A stretch of 64,000 nucleotides of DNA from Cladophialophora immunda (taxonomy: Eukaryota; Ascomycota; Eurotiomycetes; Chaetothyriales; Herpotrichiellaceae): the NCBI RefSeq assembly GCF_000835495.1, contig NW_015622543.1, positions 620,001 to 684,000 of the forward strand, read 5' to 3'. Under the pieces are notes generated by a model that had not been told where the DNA came from, did not search any database, and was given only the letters and a program-made list of their open reading frames with translations. Each line of letters begins with the position of its first letter. Position 1 is the stretch's first letter. The position numbers and the translations under genes were made by a program. This document shows positions 1 to 10,633 of this stretch, piece after piece.

Positions 1-3000
1 ACTTGCTTTCCTCGTGTGGAAGAGCATGGGCATCGTGCATGCGGATGTCGTGGGTGGTGTTCATCTTGACAATCGGCGGCGCATGATCCAGTCGCACGTT
101 TCGTCCTGTTGCCCCTCTTGGGGAGATACGTAAGAAGGGCTGGAGGGGGGCGGCTGAAGCAGGATCTGGTTTCTTCAGATGTCCATGATCCGGGGGATAG
201 ATACGAGGGGAAAAGATCACAAGATATAGATCAGATACTGCAGGCGCATGACCGAGTGCGGCCGGGAAAAGGGTCTATTGTCGCTCGCGTGTGTTTCCAA
301 AAGATGAGGACAGCTGAGTATTTTTATGGACCTGTGCCCGGAGTGATTGGCGGCGATGATGATTTCGGCTGGAGGAAGCAGGGATGTGATTGGATTCGAA
401 GTCCGTAGATGCTAGAGGGCGAGGATTTAAGAGAGATGGGAGAATTGAGGGATGAACGGTGGTGGGTGGGTGGATGGAGGCTGCGCTGGGCCGCAGGCGA
501 GCTCGTGGCCCGCCGCTTGTCTCTGTCTAGCTGCCCACCAACTGCTTCTTCGACGCTTTCATCACCCACGGTCCATCCACCTCTCGATCTTCTTGTCTGG
601 TTTGTTCCTGCGGATGGGCAACTTGTGCCAAGTCGCCAATTGTCCAAAAAAGTCCGAGAACGATGCAGGAGACGCTCCCTCGTCTGACCCTCGCTTCCTC
701 TCCCGACACAGTCTGAGACATTCATTCTGCAAAACACCATCCAAAAGAACGGTCAGACGTATCACACTCGTTTCCTCTTCCGAGAGAGCCTAGCAGGATC
801 GAAAGTCCCAGGTCTCACAATGATCAGTCGGTTTAATAGCCTGCAGATATCCCGGCTCCTGAGCTCACCCGCGCTGATTCAATTCCCTTTCGAAAGACCC
901 TGTACTCAGTACTTTGCGCAGGGCGTCCTGGGTTTAGGCAGTCCACGCCGTTCAGGCTCAGGTTCAGGCCCACCTCCACCTCCCTCTCAACCTTTTCTCT
1001 AGGCCAGAGCGCGGTAATGATTCTCTTCCTCAAGCCATCTCAGTTGGTCGACGCATGCCCACTCCCTCGAGCAGGTCTAGTCGCTGGCGGTTTCTTTGGG
1101 TGGGTGTCAGCAGCAAGGCCATAAGCACTCCAACGCCGCTCGATCGCGAATCAAGTCAGGCCTGATGTGCGAGCGCTTGACGCCTGCTACGAACCTACGA
1201 CCGGAGGATTTTTGGATCGTTCGCAAGTTATTGGGAACGAAGGATTTTGAGTTATGATCATGCTTACGTTCATACCCCCTTCCCGGAACAACAGATACGC
1301 ACTCTCTGGACTACGAGCAGGCCAATGAGACTGAAAAGAGGATGCTTTCTTGACCAAGCTTTCACCACGTCTTGCAGTCGAGGAAGACAATGATCCCCAA
1401 TCGATTGAGATGATGCGTTTTCGATGTCTGAGTTCGTTCGCCAGTGTATCTGCTATGTTTGGGCCATGTTTGGGCCGTTTGATCCTCCTATTTCGCCCGT
1501 GTGGTTTGATTCGATGACCTCTATCGATTTCGGCGCCTGGATAGAGATGGTATAGGCGACGCTGTCCATCTCTGCAACCCTCTTCGCCAGTTTGACGCCA
1601 AATCCATCTCTGCCCGACTCGATGCTCTGGAGTGCTTGCCTCTCCGACCGTTATCGCAGGCAGGCCCGCAGACATATTTTCCCATTGGCGTTGCCTTGGT
1701 ACTTCGCAGTAACTGTCCTGTTTATGCCAACAAGCGTCAATCGGTTCATAGTTCCAGGTTTGCACAAATTATGTTTATGCCCGCGCCTTTGCAACGTTTG
1801 GTCTCCAGCAATCTACCCGGCCTTGCAGACTACAGCCGGACATGAAGTTCTTCCTTAGAACTACCGCCTTGTCTTGTTGATAGCTGCTGACAAGCTAGAC
1901 AGTTTAGGATCTTTGTTTTTCCACGCGAGATCACGTCACGGTTCGCGGAAGGAGCCTCACCCGCCGATATTGAGGCCAACGCACCACTTAGCTGTGCCAA
2001 CTGTGCCAGAGCAGAGAGTGCGACTTACCCTCCCGGGTGCATACCGATCAGACGCGCAGCGAAAAGACATGGATTCGGCGAACTCAGGTTCGTGGAAATG
2101 TGGGCTCACAACAGAGAGTCCTCGACGATATCAGATTCGGATACTGGCCAGAGAGCAAAGGAGGAATTGACGACAAAAAAAGGGCTGGTTGAAAGTGTTT
2201 CTCTGAAGGAACTCTGAGAAGACCGAGTGCCTGTCCTCAACACAACTGCGCGACACATTCACTTCCCCGGCGACCCCTTTCCTCTCCGCCTCCAGGTCAC
2301 GTTTTACATCTATCCGCCAAGGCATCGCAAAGTGACAGTCCTTCAACGACACGAAAAAGGACCAGGATAAAAGATTCACTCGCACAATTCCAGTCGACAA
2401 TTCCAGTCGACAATTCCAGTCGACAATTCCAGAGGGATGTACCCGTCGATTCGGTGTTACAGGCGAACCTGGAAATGTCACGATCCACAGACCCTTCTCA
2501 TGCATGGTATATACTCTCGCGGGGACGTCCTAGCGCTGGGACAATGCAGAGTATCTCTCTCCATCATACCGAGAAAACAAGACCTATTGAGGACCGACCC
2601 CAACGGGATTGGGATCCAAGTTGTTCACGAACCGGATGTAGGACTCTCCGATCGCACGGGAGAGGCGTCGGTGGCTATCATAAGCAGGAGAAGAGCCGAG
2701 AAGACCAGAAATATTCTGAAAACTGAATGCGACGTTGTCGAAGTGCATCACACCTTGGTTCGCCGGCCTGTTCCAAGGCCTCTGGTCAAACCGATAACTG
2801 AAAATCGTTTGGTTCACCGACGGTTGTGTCATAAGCTCGCACAGCTTGCGACGCGTGGCTATGATGACCATATCTCCACCAATGTCCGCGGCTCGTGGTT
2901 CTTGTACACCTACAAGTGAGCCATAGAGGCTGCGCAAGGCTGTCCTTCCATCGACAACCCATACGGCTCAACCGTGAATCCCAACGAGTTGAAAGCTCCC

Positions 3001-3582
3001 TACGAGAAGCTCTCTACAAGGAGCTGCGATGGTATGGTCGGCGCCGATTAAGGTACATATTTCACTCACAAAACATCACGGATTTGCGCCGAAGTCATCG
3101 AGATTCTACCCAAACCGAGCAAAAATGGACGTAGAGAGCTTACGCGACGTTATCAGCGGGGAAAATTTTATTTGAAGTCCAGTACGCTGAGTTCCACCAG
3201 CATTTTATATGAAGCTGAAGAAGAGTAGCAAGAGAAAGTCATAGCTAAGTTGGGACTGATATTGTCAGGAACAGACCCACGATCCTGCCAAGCTACAGTA
3301 CTACCACGGCAGGTATATAAACTCAACATTCTCGCATGAGAGTCTCCTCCTTCTCTCATGCTTCGAGTCCTGTAGAGACCGGGGGTCAAGGTGCACCTAA
3401 TAGACACTTGATGTTCCTACTGTTGCCCTTCTGCCTATCGCCCCAGGCCGTTCCGTACAGATATTAATTATCCGACACACCAACGGACTGCCGCAAACCC
3501 CTCAGCTGACTCGTACAACGCCGCACACTCTGGATCAGAGAAATTTCCGTCGTGGCTTGTAGGCTAGATACCGCACTGTGGT
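1..3582. other. Long stretch without a recognisable gene
   Basis: Open frames here are short, overlap on both strands and show no recognisable domain. I see no convincing exon chain. The only structured element is a short 13-bp tandem repeat near 2.4 kb, listed separately. The part next to 3.58 kb should hold the 3' untranslated region of the permease gene on the minus strand. Confidence 0.6.
2384..2432. repeat. 13-bp tandem repeat, 3.8 copies
   Basis: The unit ACAATTCCAGTCG is repeated head to tail three full times plus ten bases, without mismatches. Each junction creates a GTCGAC site. No gene covers it. It looks like a young minisatellite. Confidence 0.9.
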
Positions 3583-5217
3583 TCATTCGCAAACCTTGGA
3601 TGGAGGATGAGCTGTATGAACATCCATGAAATCTTCGACGGTGAGGACGTAGTTTTTGAACTGCCTTGCAGAAACTCTCTTCTCAAACAACACATCCAAT
3701 TCCTCGTAGGTACGTCCTTTGAGTTCTGGCAATCGGAAAAAAGCCCATATGGAGATGACGATAGTGATGCCAGCGGTGACAAAAGCAGCGTGACCTTTCA
3801 TGTTGGCCTTGAGAGGATTCAACATATAAGGCGCCACCACCGCATTCACAATCTGACAGATCGAGAACGTGATCCGAGCCAAACTAATGGTCTTGTTTCG
3901 CAGACGCGATGCTCCAACTTCGGCGGCAATGACAAAAGGCAATGGCCCAAGAGTTAGTCCATATTCGCCGTACCACACGAGCATAAGGATCGATTGACCC
4001 CATCTGAGACCGTCGTGTGATTGGTCGCCAAGCGATAAGAAACCAATTGTCAACATAGTTGGTATCATAGCAAAGACCCCGGCGAGGAACAGTGTGCGTC
4101 GCCCAAAGTAGTTGTGTAGGATCCAGAAAGTGGCAGTGCCAACAAAAGAGATACTGTACATGCCCAGCGAGAGCTTGTACGCCTGCGAAGAAGGGAGACC
4201 AGCCAGCGTGAAGAAGTAAGTCGCATAGTTCTGCATGGCCCAGCCAACTAGAACCTGCGCACCCCAGCCGACACAAGCAATTTCAGTCCGCCATAGATTA
4301 GACCCCCGGAAACAATCCAGGTAATTGCCGTTGATTCCGAGATCTCGTTCAAGCTGGGTTGTACGAACTATTTGGGCTACTGTTTCTGCAGGGTTTACCT
4401 TATCAGAGCCAGAAGACAAGCGGGCCACCGTTTTGCGTGCCTGCTCGACACGGCCTTTTCGGACGAGCCACCATGGCGAATGTGGGGCAAAGGCGATCAG
4501 GACACAAAGTGGTACTGGCCAGGCCCACTGGATCGCAAATGGGATACGATATGCCCATTGGGTATGGTTGTGGACCAACCCGTCTAGAACTCCAGCAGCG
4601 ATAAGATGTCCGATAACCCAGCACAGGTTGACGGCAGCAATCAGGTAGCCACGGAGTTTTGTAGGGCACACCTCCGCTGCGTAGGAGGGTGCAATAGTAC
4701 TGAGGACGCCCCAAGGCAGGCCACAAAGGATCTCACCGGCCAATAGAGTCTGGACGTTGCCGGCAAAGAATGTGATGAAGATGGTTCCTGTGAGTACAAC
4801 CAGAGCCCCCAGAGTTAAATTTCGATGGCCGAAATGGTCGATCAACCAGCCGTTTGCGAAGAGTCCGAAGGTGACGCCCACTGTAGCCGCTAGACTCAGC
4901 GCAACCTGCCAGTCGGCTTCGATGGTGTATTTTCCGTTGCCTAGCGGCACCCCGTACTTCTTTTGAAAAGCCGGGAATGCAAAAAAAGAGGTAATGATTT
5001 GGATGTCGTAGCTTTCCATAATGATGGCCAACGAAATGACGAACGACCACATAATGGCCTTTGAGTAGACGCGCAAAGCTTCTCGGACAGGCATTGCATG
5101 TTCTGCGTCGGCAGCACCTTGGGCATTCACTTGTGCCACAACGACATCTCCCGCGGCTTCCTTCGAAGGATCCTTTTCCACATGCATTGTTTCTGACTTT
5201 AGATCGGTGAGCTCCAT
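3583..5217 (-). CDS. MFS sugar permease, maltose/alpha-glucoside type
   Basis: A 544-residue intronless protein of the major facilitator superfamily, sugar porter branch (MAL61-like alpha-glucoside:proton symporters of fungi). It should sit in the plasma membrane and import a sugar or glycoside. About twelve hydrophobic segments follow a polar N-terminus of about 50 residues. The first membrane segment carries the family-typical motif ESYDIQIITSFFAFPAFQKK, and after the last comes PELKGRTYEELDVLFEKRV, a family signature. It is divergent to the sulfatase gene across 1.2 kb, so both may serve one substrate, for example a sulfated sugar (inference). A TATAAAA box lies about 140 bases upstream and a perfect palindrome further up. 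The substrate cannot be read from the sequence. Confidence 0.9.
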   Translation of the reverse strand: MELTDLKSETMHVEKDPSKEAAGDVVVAQVNAQGAADAEHAMPVREALRVYSKAIMWSFVISLAIIMESYDIQIITSFFAFPAFQKKYGVPLGNGKYTIEADWQVALSLAATVGVTFGLFANGWLIDHFGHRNLTLGALVVLTGTIFITFFAGNVQTLLAGEILCGLPWGVLSTIAPSYAAEVCPTKLRGYLIAAVNLCWVIGHLIAAGVLDGLVHNHTQWAYRIPFAIQWAWPVPLCVLIAFAPHSPWWLVRKGRVEQARKTVARLSSGSDKVNPAETVAQIVRTTQLERDLGINGNYLDCFRGSNLWRTEIACVGWGAQVLVGWAMQNYATYFFTLAGLPSSQAYKLSLGMYSISFVGTATFWILHNYFGRRTLFLAGVFAMIPTMLTIGFLSLGDQSHDGLRWGQSILMLVWYGEYGLTLGPLPFVIAAEVGASRLRNKTISLARITFSICQIVNAVVAPYMLNPLKANMKGHAAFVTAGITIVISIWAFFRLPELKGRTYEELDVLFEKRVSARQFKNYVLTVEDFMDVHTAHPPSKVCE

Positions 5218-5356
5218 GACTGTAATGAAGAGTGAGCTATAGATGGGGATGAGAGACGAAAAATATCCTTTGGAAACAAAGAGAGGTTATTATTGTGGGA
5301 ATGTGAGGGACAGAACGGAGTTCGAACGATTCTTTCCCCATGTCTGCCTTGGACTC

Positions 5357-5364
5357 TTTTATAT
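5357..5364 (-). promoter_or_regulatory. TATA box of the MFS permease gene
   Basis: On the minus strand the sequence reads AATATAAAAGAG, about 140 bases before the permease start codon and about 15 bases downstream of the palindrome at 5379-5401. This is a good position for a fungal TATA element. Confidence 0.5.
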
Positions 5365-5378
5365 TGGGTTCCAAGCCC

Positions 5379-5401
5379 TCGGGACGTAACCGACGTCCCG
5401 A
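5379..5401. promoter_or_regulatory. Palindromic operator candidate in permease promoter
   Basis: Perfect inverted repeat TCGGGACGT - AACCG - ACGTCCCGA. It contains CGG and CCG half-sites of the kind bound by Zn(II)2Cys6 regulators and lies just upstream of the permease TATA box. Function is inferred from symmetry and position only. Confidence 0.45.
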
Positions 5402-6153
5402 AGATGGGTAGAAATGCGCATCGTGTTTAAAGAGCTGTAAAGGGTAAAACCTGGGGTCTCTGGAGGCCGCAGATCAGGTTGACGGACCACGATTGGTCGA
5501 TTCTCGGCAGCTGAATCTGTCTAGCATCTCTTTGGCCTATTTTCTCTTCAGCCCGTGACCAGCTACGAGGTTGCTAGCCGCAAGGTGGAGACTACAATGA
5601 AGAGCCTGGGGCCCCGAACACGCCCACCATTTCCCCTCTCAGTCTAGATCGTTCCGACTGCCATTGCGGCGTACTTTGGGCAAATGATAGTACTTCGATT
5701 CGGCCTTTGACACGAAGCACTGAAATGCTGTTCAAGGAATCTAATTTGCCCCGGCCTCCAGACGAAAACAGTGCCAGGGGCATTTCCGGACCGACATCCG
5801 AACGTCTTGCGAGTTAAAGATTAGGGGCAAGCTCACTTGATGCAGCCTTTTCAAGGATGCGAATCTGGGGAGACCCTTTTGTCATAGGTGTCATCAAGTA
5901 CAAGTCTGGGCAATATATGAAGTATAGAAAATGTCGAGAATGCGACCTACACTCACCCTGGTCTCTAATTTACTTCTCAAGATCTCATGCCATACCTTGC
6001 TTGACTCCTGAAGAGCATAAACCCTCCAGCACGAGGGCTTGAAAGCTGTTTCGTGATTTGTGGTCGTGGTGCTGTCGAGGATCTTACCAACCTTAAAATT
6101 TTTTTGGAATCGCCTGGTTTACCCCGACCCAAAGAAAGCATTTCTTCGGTCGG

Positions 6154-6194
6154 TGGTCGGTTCACTTCCGACAGCCTGTGCCGAGAACCGACCA
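6154..6194. promoter_or_regulatory. CGGTCGG inverted repeat upstream of sulfatase
   Basis: Arms TGGTCGGTTC (6154-6163) and GAACCGACCA (6185-6194) are perfect reverse complements separated by 21 bases, about 250 bases before the sulfatase ATG. Further CGGTCGG and GTCGGT copies flank it. The CGG/CCG content fits a zinc-cluster regulator site. Confidence 0.4.
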
Positions 6195-6439
6195 TAAACT
6201 CGCTAGTCGGTGCGTGTGACAAAATACGAGTAAAGTGATCGTGTGCCTTGCGACATGATTGGTTGTGTACGACTTTTGCCTGCTTCTACTACAAGTATCA
6301 TCAAATTTTGGGGGGATTCCCGCGTCGAAGCCCCCCCTTGCCTGTGGGATACCTTTTCGCATAAGACGCGGAAAACTCAACTTATTGCACCTCTCTAACC
6401 TGGACGTCTACTCGACTATCTAGCCGACCCTCACACACT

Positions 6440-7996
6440 ATGGAGAGCACAGTCCCGAACATCCTGTTTGTCATGGCCGACGACCATGCGGCCAAGGCTA
6501 TTAGTTGCTATGGCCAACAGATCAATCACACACCTCACCTGGATCGCCTAGCAAAGGAGGGTATGCTCTTCAACCATTGCTATGTGACGAACTCTATCTG
6601 TACTCCCAGTCGGGCTGCCATCTTGACCGGAACACACAACCACGTCAATGGGGTCTTGACGCTGGCAAGCAGCATCAACAAAAGAATTCCTAATGTGGCT
6701 AAACATCTTCATGCGGGAGGCTACGATACAGCCATGATTGGAAAGTGGCATTTAGGGGAAGGACCAGATCACGAACCGACAGGATTTGACTATTGGTCTG
6801 TGTTGCCGGGGCAGGGAGACTATTTTAATCCCTGGTTCATCGAACCGGACGGTCACCATCAGGAAGAAGGATACGCGACGGACCTAATTACGCAAAAATG
6901 TCTCGACTGGTTACGAACGCGTAAGCCGAATAATAAAGGTCCGCCGCGAGCCAACTCGGAGACCTCCCGGCAAAGGCCATTCTTCCTTATGTGCCATCAT
7001 AAGGCACCTCACCGTTCTTGGGAGTACCACCCTAAGTATCGTACTCTCTTCGAAGACTCGGATATTATATTACCGGCGACATTTGATGACGACTATAAGA
7101 ACCGCGCCTTGGCCGCAGCGGCGGCAAAGATGCGGGTGGAAAGCGACTTAACTTATGTTGACTTGGGTCTTGTAACACCGAGCGGCGGCGACACGAAAAT
7201 TCCCTTTCCCGACGATGTCTCTCAGTTAAGACTAATCGATAATCACACCGGCGAAGTTTTCACCTTCAAGAGCTCGCAGGAGCTACGACATTTCAAATAT
7301 CAGCGATATTTAAAAAGGTATCTTCGCACTGTTGCCTCGATCGATGAATCTATGGGCCGGCTCCTCGACTACCTCGACAACGAAAACCTGGCCAAAAATA
7401 CGGTAGTCATCTATACGTCTGACCAGGGATTTTTTCTCGGTGACCACGGTTGGTTTGACAAACGATTCATGTATGAAGAGTCGTTTCAAATGCCATTTCT
7501 TATCCGATATCCCTGTGAGATCCGGCCGGCCTCTGTCTGTGACGATATAATCTGCAATGTCGATTTTGCTTCAACGTTCCTAGACCTAGCAGGTTTGGTT
7601 ATTCCATCGTATATGCAAGGCCGGTCATTTCGGGCTTTACTACAGGGTGCTACGCCGGCAGACTGGCCTCAAATCGCCTATCACCGCTACTGGATGCACC
7701 GCGACGAGCATCACAATGCCTATGCACACTACGGAGTCCGTAACCAGCGCTACAAGCTGATATTCTGGTACAATAAGGGGTTAGATCTGCCTGGCACCCG
7801 CAACAAGGGCGACGATGATGAACAAGAGTGGGAGCTTTTTGACTGCGATAAAGATCCACTGGAGTTGGTCAATGTTTACAATCTGCCAGAGTATGCCGAT
7901 ATCGTGCAAGAACTGACTAGCCAATTGGACATCAAAATGACTGAGATTGGTGACGAGCCGGAACATGAAGCTTACTCTGCGCGCCATCACGCATAA
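6440..7996 (+). CDS. Sulfatase, alkaline-phosphatase superfamily (type I)
   Basis: A 518-residue intronless sulfatase that should hydrolyse a sulfate ester. It opens with NILFVMADDH, whose D14-D15 are predicted metal ligands. It has the formylglycine motif C54-T-P-S-R58, GKWHLG at 101-106 and the metal-binding D328-Q-G, then a conserved Lys (341) in GWFDKRF. Family knowledge: Cys54 must be oxidised to formylglycine for activity. No signal peptide is visible, so a cytosolic enzyme is likely, acting on a substrate imported perhaps by the divergent permease. The layout resembles bacterial arylsulfatase or N-acetylglucosamine-6-sulfatase-like enzymes more than secreted arylsulfatases. A polar insert of about 100 residues lies at 155-260. 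Lack of introns and this similarity leave horizontal origin open. The exact substrate is unknown. Confidence 0.9.
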   Translation: MESTVPNILFVMADDHAAKAISCYGQQINHTPHLDRLAKEGMLFNHCYVTNSICTPSRAAILTGTHNHVNGVLTLASSINKRIPNVAKHLHAGGYDTAMIGKWHLGEGPDHEPTGFDYWSVLPGQGDYFNPWFIEPDGHHQEEGYATDLITQKCLDWLRTRKPNNKGPPRANSETSRQRPFFLMCHHKAPHRSWEYHPKYRTLFEDSDIILPATFDDDYKNRALAAAAAKMRVESDLTYVDLGLVTPSGGDTKIPFPDDVSQLRLIDNHTGEVFTFKSSQELRHFKYQRYLKRYLRTVASIDESMGRLLDYLDNENLAKNTVVIYTSDQGFFLGDHGWFDKRFMYEESFQMPFLIRYPCEIRPASVCDDIICNVDFASTFLDLAGLVIPSYMQGRSFRALLQGATPADWPQIAYHRYWMHRDEHHNAYAHYGVRNQRYKLIFWYNKGLDLPGTRNKGDDDEQEWELFDCDKDPLELVNVYNLPEYADIVQELTSQLDIKMTEIGDEPEHEAYSARHHA

Positions 7997-8980
7997 ATCT
8001 CACCCATGGACAATGCGGGATTCTGTTCAGCAGATAATCTTGCCAATTTACTTCCTGTCGGCCAGTTCGCTACGTCGCAGACAGAAGATTTTGGTGGGAA
8101 TGCCACACATAGATGCCTAGACTGTGACTCCATGGGAGGAAAGCGCTCGCACCTCATTCCAGATCGGGCGAGGGTGATGTCACCCTGTACTCAGCAGCGG
8201 CAGACAGGCAGCCTGATTCTACAGAGGCATACGTAGAAATTAGTGACTTGATTCCTAAGCAGACATAACCATCGCCAATTGATGGAAGACAGGCCAGTGC
8301 TGAGAGGGGGGGGTCCAGAAGGGCCTATATGCTTCCTGCTGGTGGGAGCGTTTCCGACCGATCATGGCATGTTTCCCCATCCTGGCTTCGAGCGTCCACG
8401 ATTACCTGCGATATCGACCAAACATTCAGCTGCCAGCTGGCAGGGCCTCGAACTCCTACGGTAGAAAGCCGACAATGAGAGACAGCCTCAGTCGGGGTTG
8501 CGAGTCCGCTCACACATCCCATGCTGGCCGACGAAATGCAATACCTAATACCAGAGGAGGGCGTCCCCACAACCAAGGTGACCTGTGGCGGCTGAAAACA
8601 CGAGAAGGACACTGTCACACCAATTAAACTGTTGCTTCGAGTGAAGAAATGGACAGGGTGCAGGAGGTGTGGAGTGACTTGACCCGATAGGCAGCGAAAT
8701 GTGGTCGACATGTCGAAAGCCTTGCCTGGCTCAGCTGCAGAGGGGGAAAAATGGCGCAGAGCTTTTCAATTGGAGGCTCGTTGACTGGGGTTGAGTCGTC
8801 TTGTGCAGCTAACAGCTAATACATCCTTCAAGGAGTGTGAGAGCTTAGAGCGCCCAGTGTAGACACATGCAGCGGAAACCTCGTTGCCATGTGGCATGAG
8901 GCTGTTTGATCCTGGGCCAGAGTTTGACCTTTCACCGGTGTCGTTAGAAAAATCTATCTTGTTATTTCCATCTATCGCGG
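7997..8980. other. Intergenic, no gene seen
   Basis: Short overlapping frames only; no domain or splice chain could be supported. It separates the sulfatase from the lectin/ankyrin relics. Confidence 0.5.
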
Positions 8981-9425
8981 ATGTTTTTCGATCTGTCCAA
9001 CACCTGGATTGCAACCAGCACCACAGATCTCGCTGCACTGTCGTTACTTCAATACTGGGATTCCACTGTGAGTGCCACGTCTGGCAACAAGTCTGCCGAA
9101 GAAGCCGAACTTCTAGAGAAACTAGATGAGCTCCCGGGGTCTTCTCCTCTTTGCCATGAAAGGTTGGGAGGAGCGCAGGGCCGGAGCCAGATGCAAATGG
9201 CCAAAACGCGTCTCCACCACGCCGCAGCGAGTGGAGACGCCAATACCGTACAGGCCATCGTCGGGGGGGGGGGGGGGGGGGACAGTTCGACGGGTTTTAT
9301 GTCAAGGATAGGACCCAGCACATGCCACTCTGCCACGCATGGGGGATGGGCACAGAAATGTAGTCGGCTTGCACTGTGGCAGCCTGACCGGTCAAGGAAC
9401 AATGGACAGAACCTACTGTCGATCT
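8981..9425 (+). pseudogene. Decayed coiled-coil/ankyrin gene fragment (relic A)
   Basis: A reading in pieces gives ELLEKLDEL, then in another frame AMKGWEERRAGA, then back in the first frame TRLHHAAASGDANTVQAIV. The last piece matches the start of an ankyrin repeat (T-x-L-H-x-A-A...V). The frame then runs into 19 G residues. Beyond it, a second ankyrin-like unit (MPLCHA... GHRNVVGL) is again out of frame. The first two pieces are shared with relic B about 1.4 kb downstream (GKIDELRG, AMKGWEE). The frame breaks in a short span point to a pseudogene. No start codon could be fixed. Confidence 0.5.
9263..9281. repeat. Poly-G tract, 19 bases
   Basis: Uninterrupted run of 19 G residues on the plus strand inside the ankyrin-like relic. 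Such tracts form G-quadruplexes and are unstable. The exact length may be affected by sequencing. Confidence 0.85.
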
Positions 9426-9846
9426 AAGCTTAACCTGGGAGCTGGGGCCCACTTCCGGAGCGTTCCACTGCGGAGGAACGTGCGGGAAGACCTTGAAATA
9501 CGTACGGAGTACGGAGTACTGAAGAGGGTCTAGGACGAGGAGAGAGATGGTGTGGGATGCGTGCTTGGGATACATGAGCTAGCTAAGATGGTGGAGGGTT
9601 GGGGGCCGAGGGGGGGAGGTGGGTGCCTGTGGTGGGGTAAGCCAAGGATGGCGCAAAAGTACCTACTTGTACAACGGTCGCCGGGGTATTAACTTTTAGC
9701 GGCGGAAGACGGACCGACGCGGGCGTCCATTTTCTCGCGGGGGCAACGCTCCCAGTTTTCTACCCCGGATTTCATTTCACTTCTGCTTTAGTTGCCGTTT
9801 CCTGGCCTCTTGCTGTCTTGCTCGCAGAAATTCCTGGTCGGTGAGG

Positions 9847-10633
9847 ATGAGCGCGACTTTACAAAACGGCGTCTTTTTTATCTGATCTCCTCTCCATCAG
9901 AAACTTCTGGTGTTGCGCGTCCAGAACCCCCGGGCAGGTGTGGTTTGCTCCGCGCTGAGCCGCTCGCCTTCCGACCTCCGCCACTAGCTCTTCACGATTA
10001 CTCCCGTATCCGGATACGAAGGATGGTACACCATCAGGAATGTGGCTACAGAGACAGTACTGGACATCGACCATGGCCGCAGACCCCGGTGCTTGCATGG
10101 CCATACAATGGCAGGGATAATCAGAAGTGGCGCTTTCACAGCGTGGGAGGAAACCTCCCGTGAGCGCCCGTTCAAATCAAGAAAGAAGACCCGGGCTAAT
10201 ATCAGGGCGGCACAGCACACGATACTTCTTCATCAACTATATGACCGGCACAGTCCTCGACCTGTGCGGGTCCCGCACTACGGATGGGACGTCGATTTTA
10301 GGATATACTCGTCATGGTGGCATCAACCAACAGTGGGAGTTCGTCGCGGCGGAAGAGAGCATGGTTGTCCGCCCGCGCAGCGTGCCAATGCCGGAGGTAT
10401 GGCTTGTGGAAAAGATAGTTGAGAAGATTGTTCCCGGCCCAGAGAGAGTCGTCGAAAAGGAGAAAATCGTAGAGAAAATTGTCCCGGGTCCGGAGAGAGT
10501 CGTGGAGAAGACCGTGGAGAAGACCGTAGATAATCCGGATTTGCTAGGGAAGATAGATGAGCTTCGGGGCCAGCCGTACAGAGCTATGAAAGGGTGGGAG
10601 GAATGTCGGAGAGGAATCACGCAAGGAGATTGA
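9847..10633 (+). pseudogene. Broken ricin-B-type (beta-trefoil) lectin gene with coiled-coil tail (relic B)
   Basis: Carbohydrate-binding lectin fold, not an enzyme. A likely start is MSATLQNGVFFI, typical of fungal ricin-B lectins, but the frame ends soon after. Lectin repeat units reappear in different frames: GYEGWYTIRN...TVLDIDHG (about 10010-10075), then NGRDNQKWRF (about 10107-10137) with the QxW signature, then YFFINYMTGTVLDLCG...NQQWEFV (10210-10345). An intron at about 10159-10205 (GTGAGC...ATCAG) would join the first and third units but leave the second out of frame, so at least one frameshift is needed. The tail has two copies of EKIVPGPERVVEK and ends with AMKGWEECRRG, shared with relic A. 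It may have been the front half of a lectin-ankyrin protein. A functional gene with unusual splicing is less likely. Confidence 0.5.
10406..10530 (+). repeat. Internal repeat in lectin relic
   Basis: Two near-identical units encode EKIVPGPERVVEK, about 60 bases apart, followed by shorter VEKTVEKTV repeats. They would form a charged helical stalk behind the lectin domain. Confidence 0.7.

Larger units (their letters stand above)
5218..6439. promoter_or_regulatory. Shared divergent promoter region, permease/sulfatase
   Basis: The 1.2 kb between the two start codons has no convincing coding frame. It contains the permease TATA box and palindrome on one side and a CGGTCGG-rich inverted repeat on the sulfatase side. 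A stretch around 6300-6350 is rich in G and C homopolymer runs. Divergent fungal gene pairs of this type are often co-regulated; this is inference. Confidence 0.5.
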
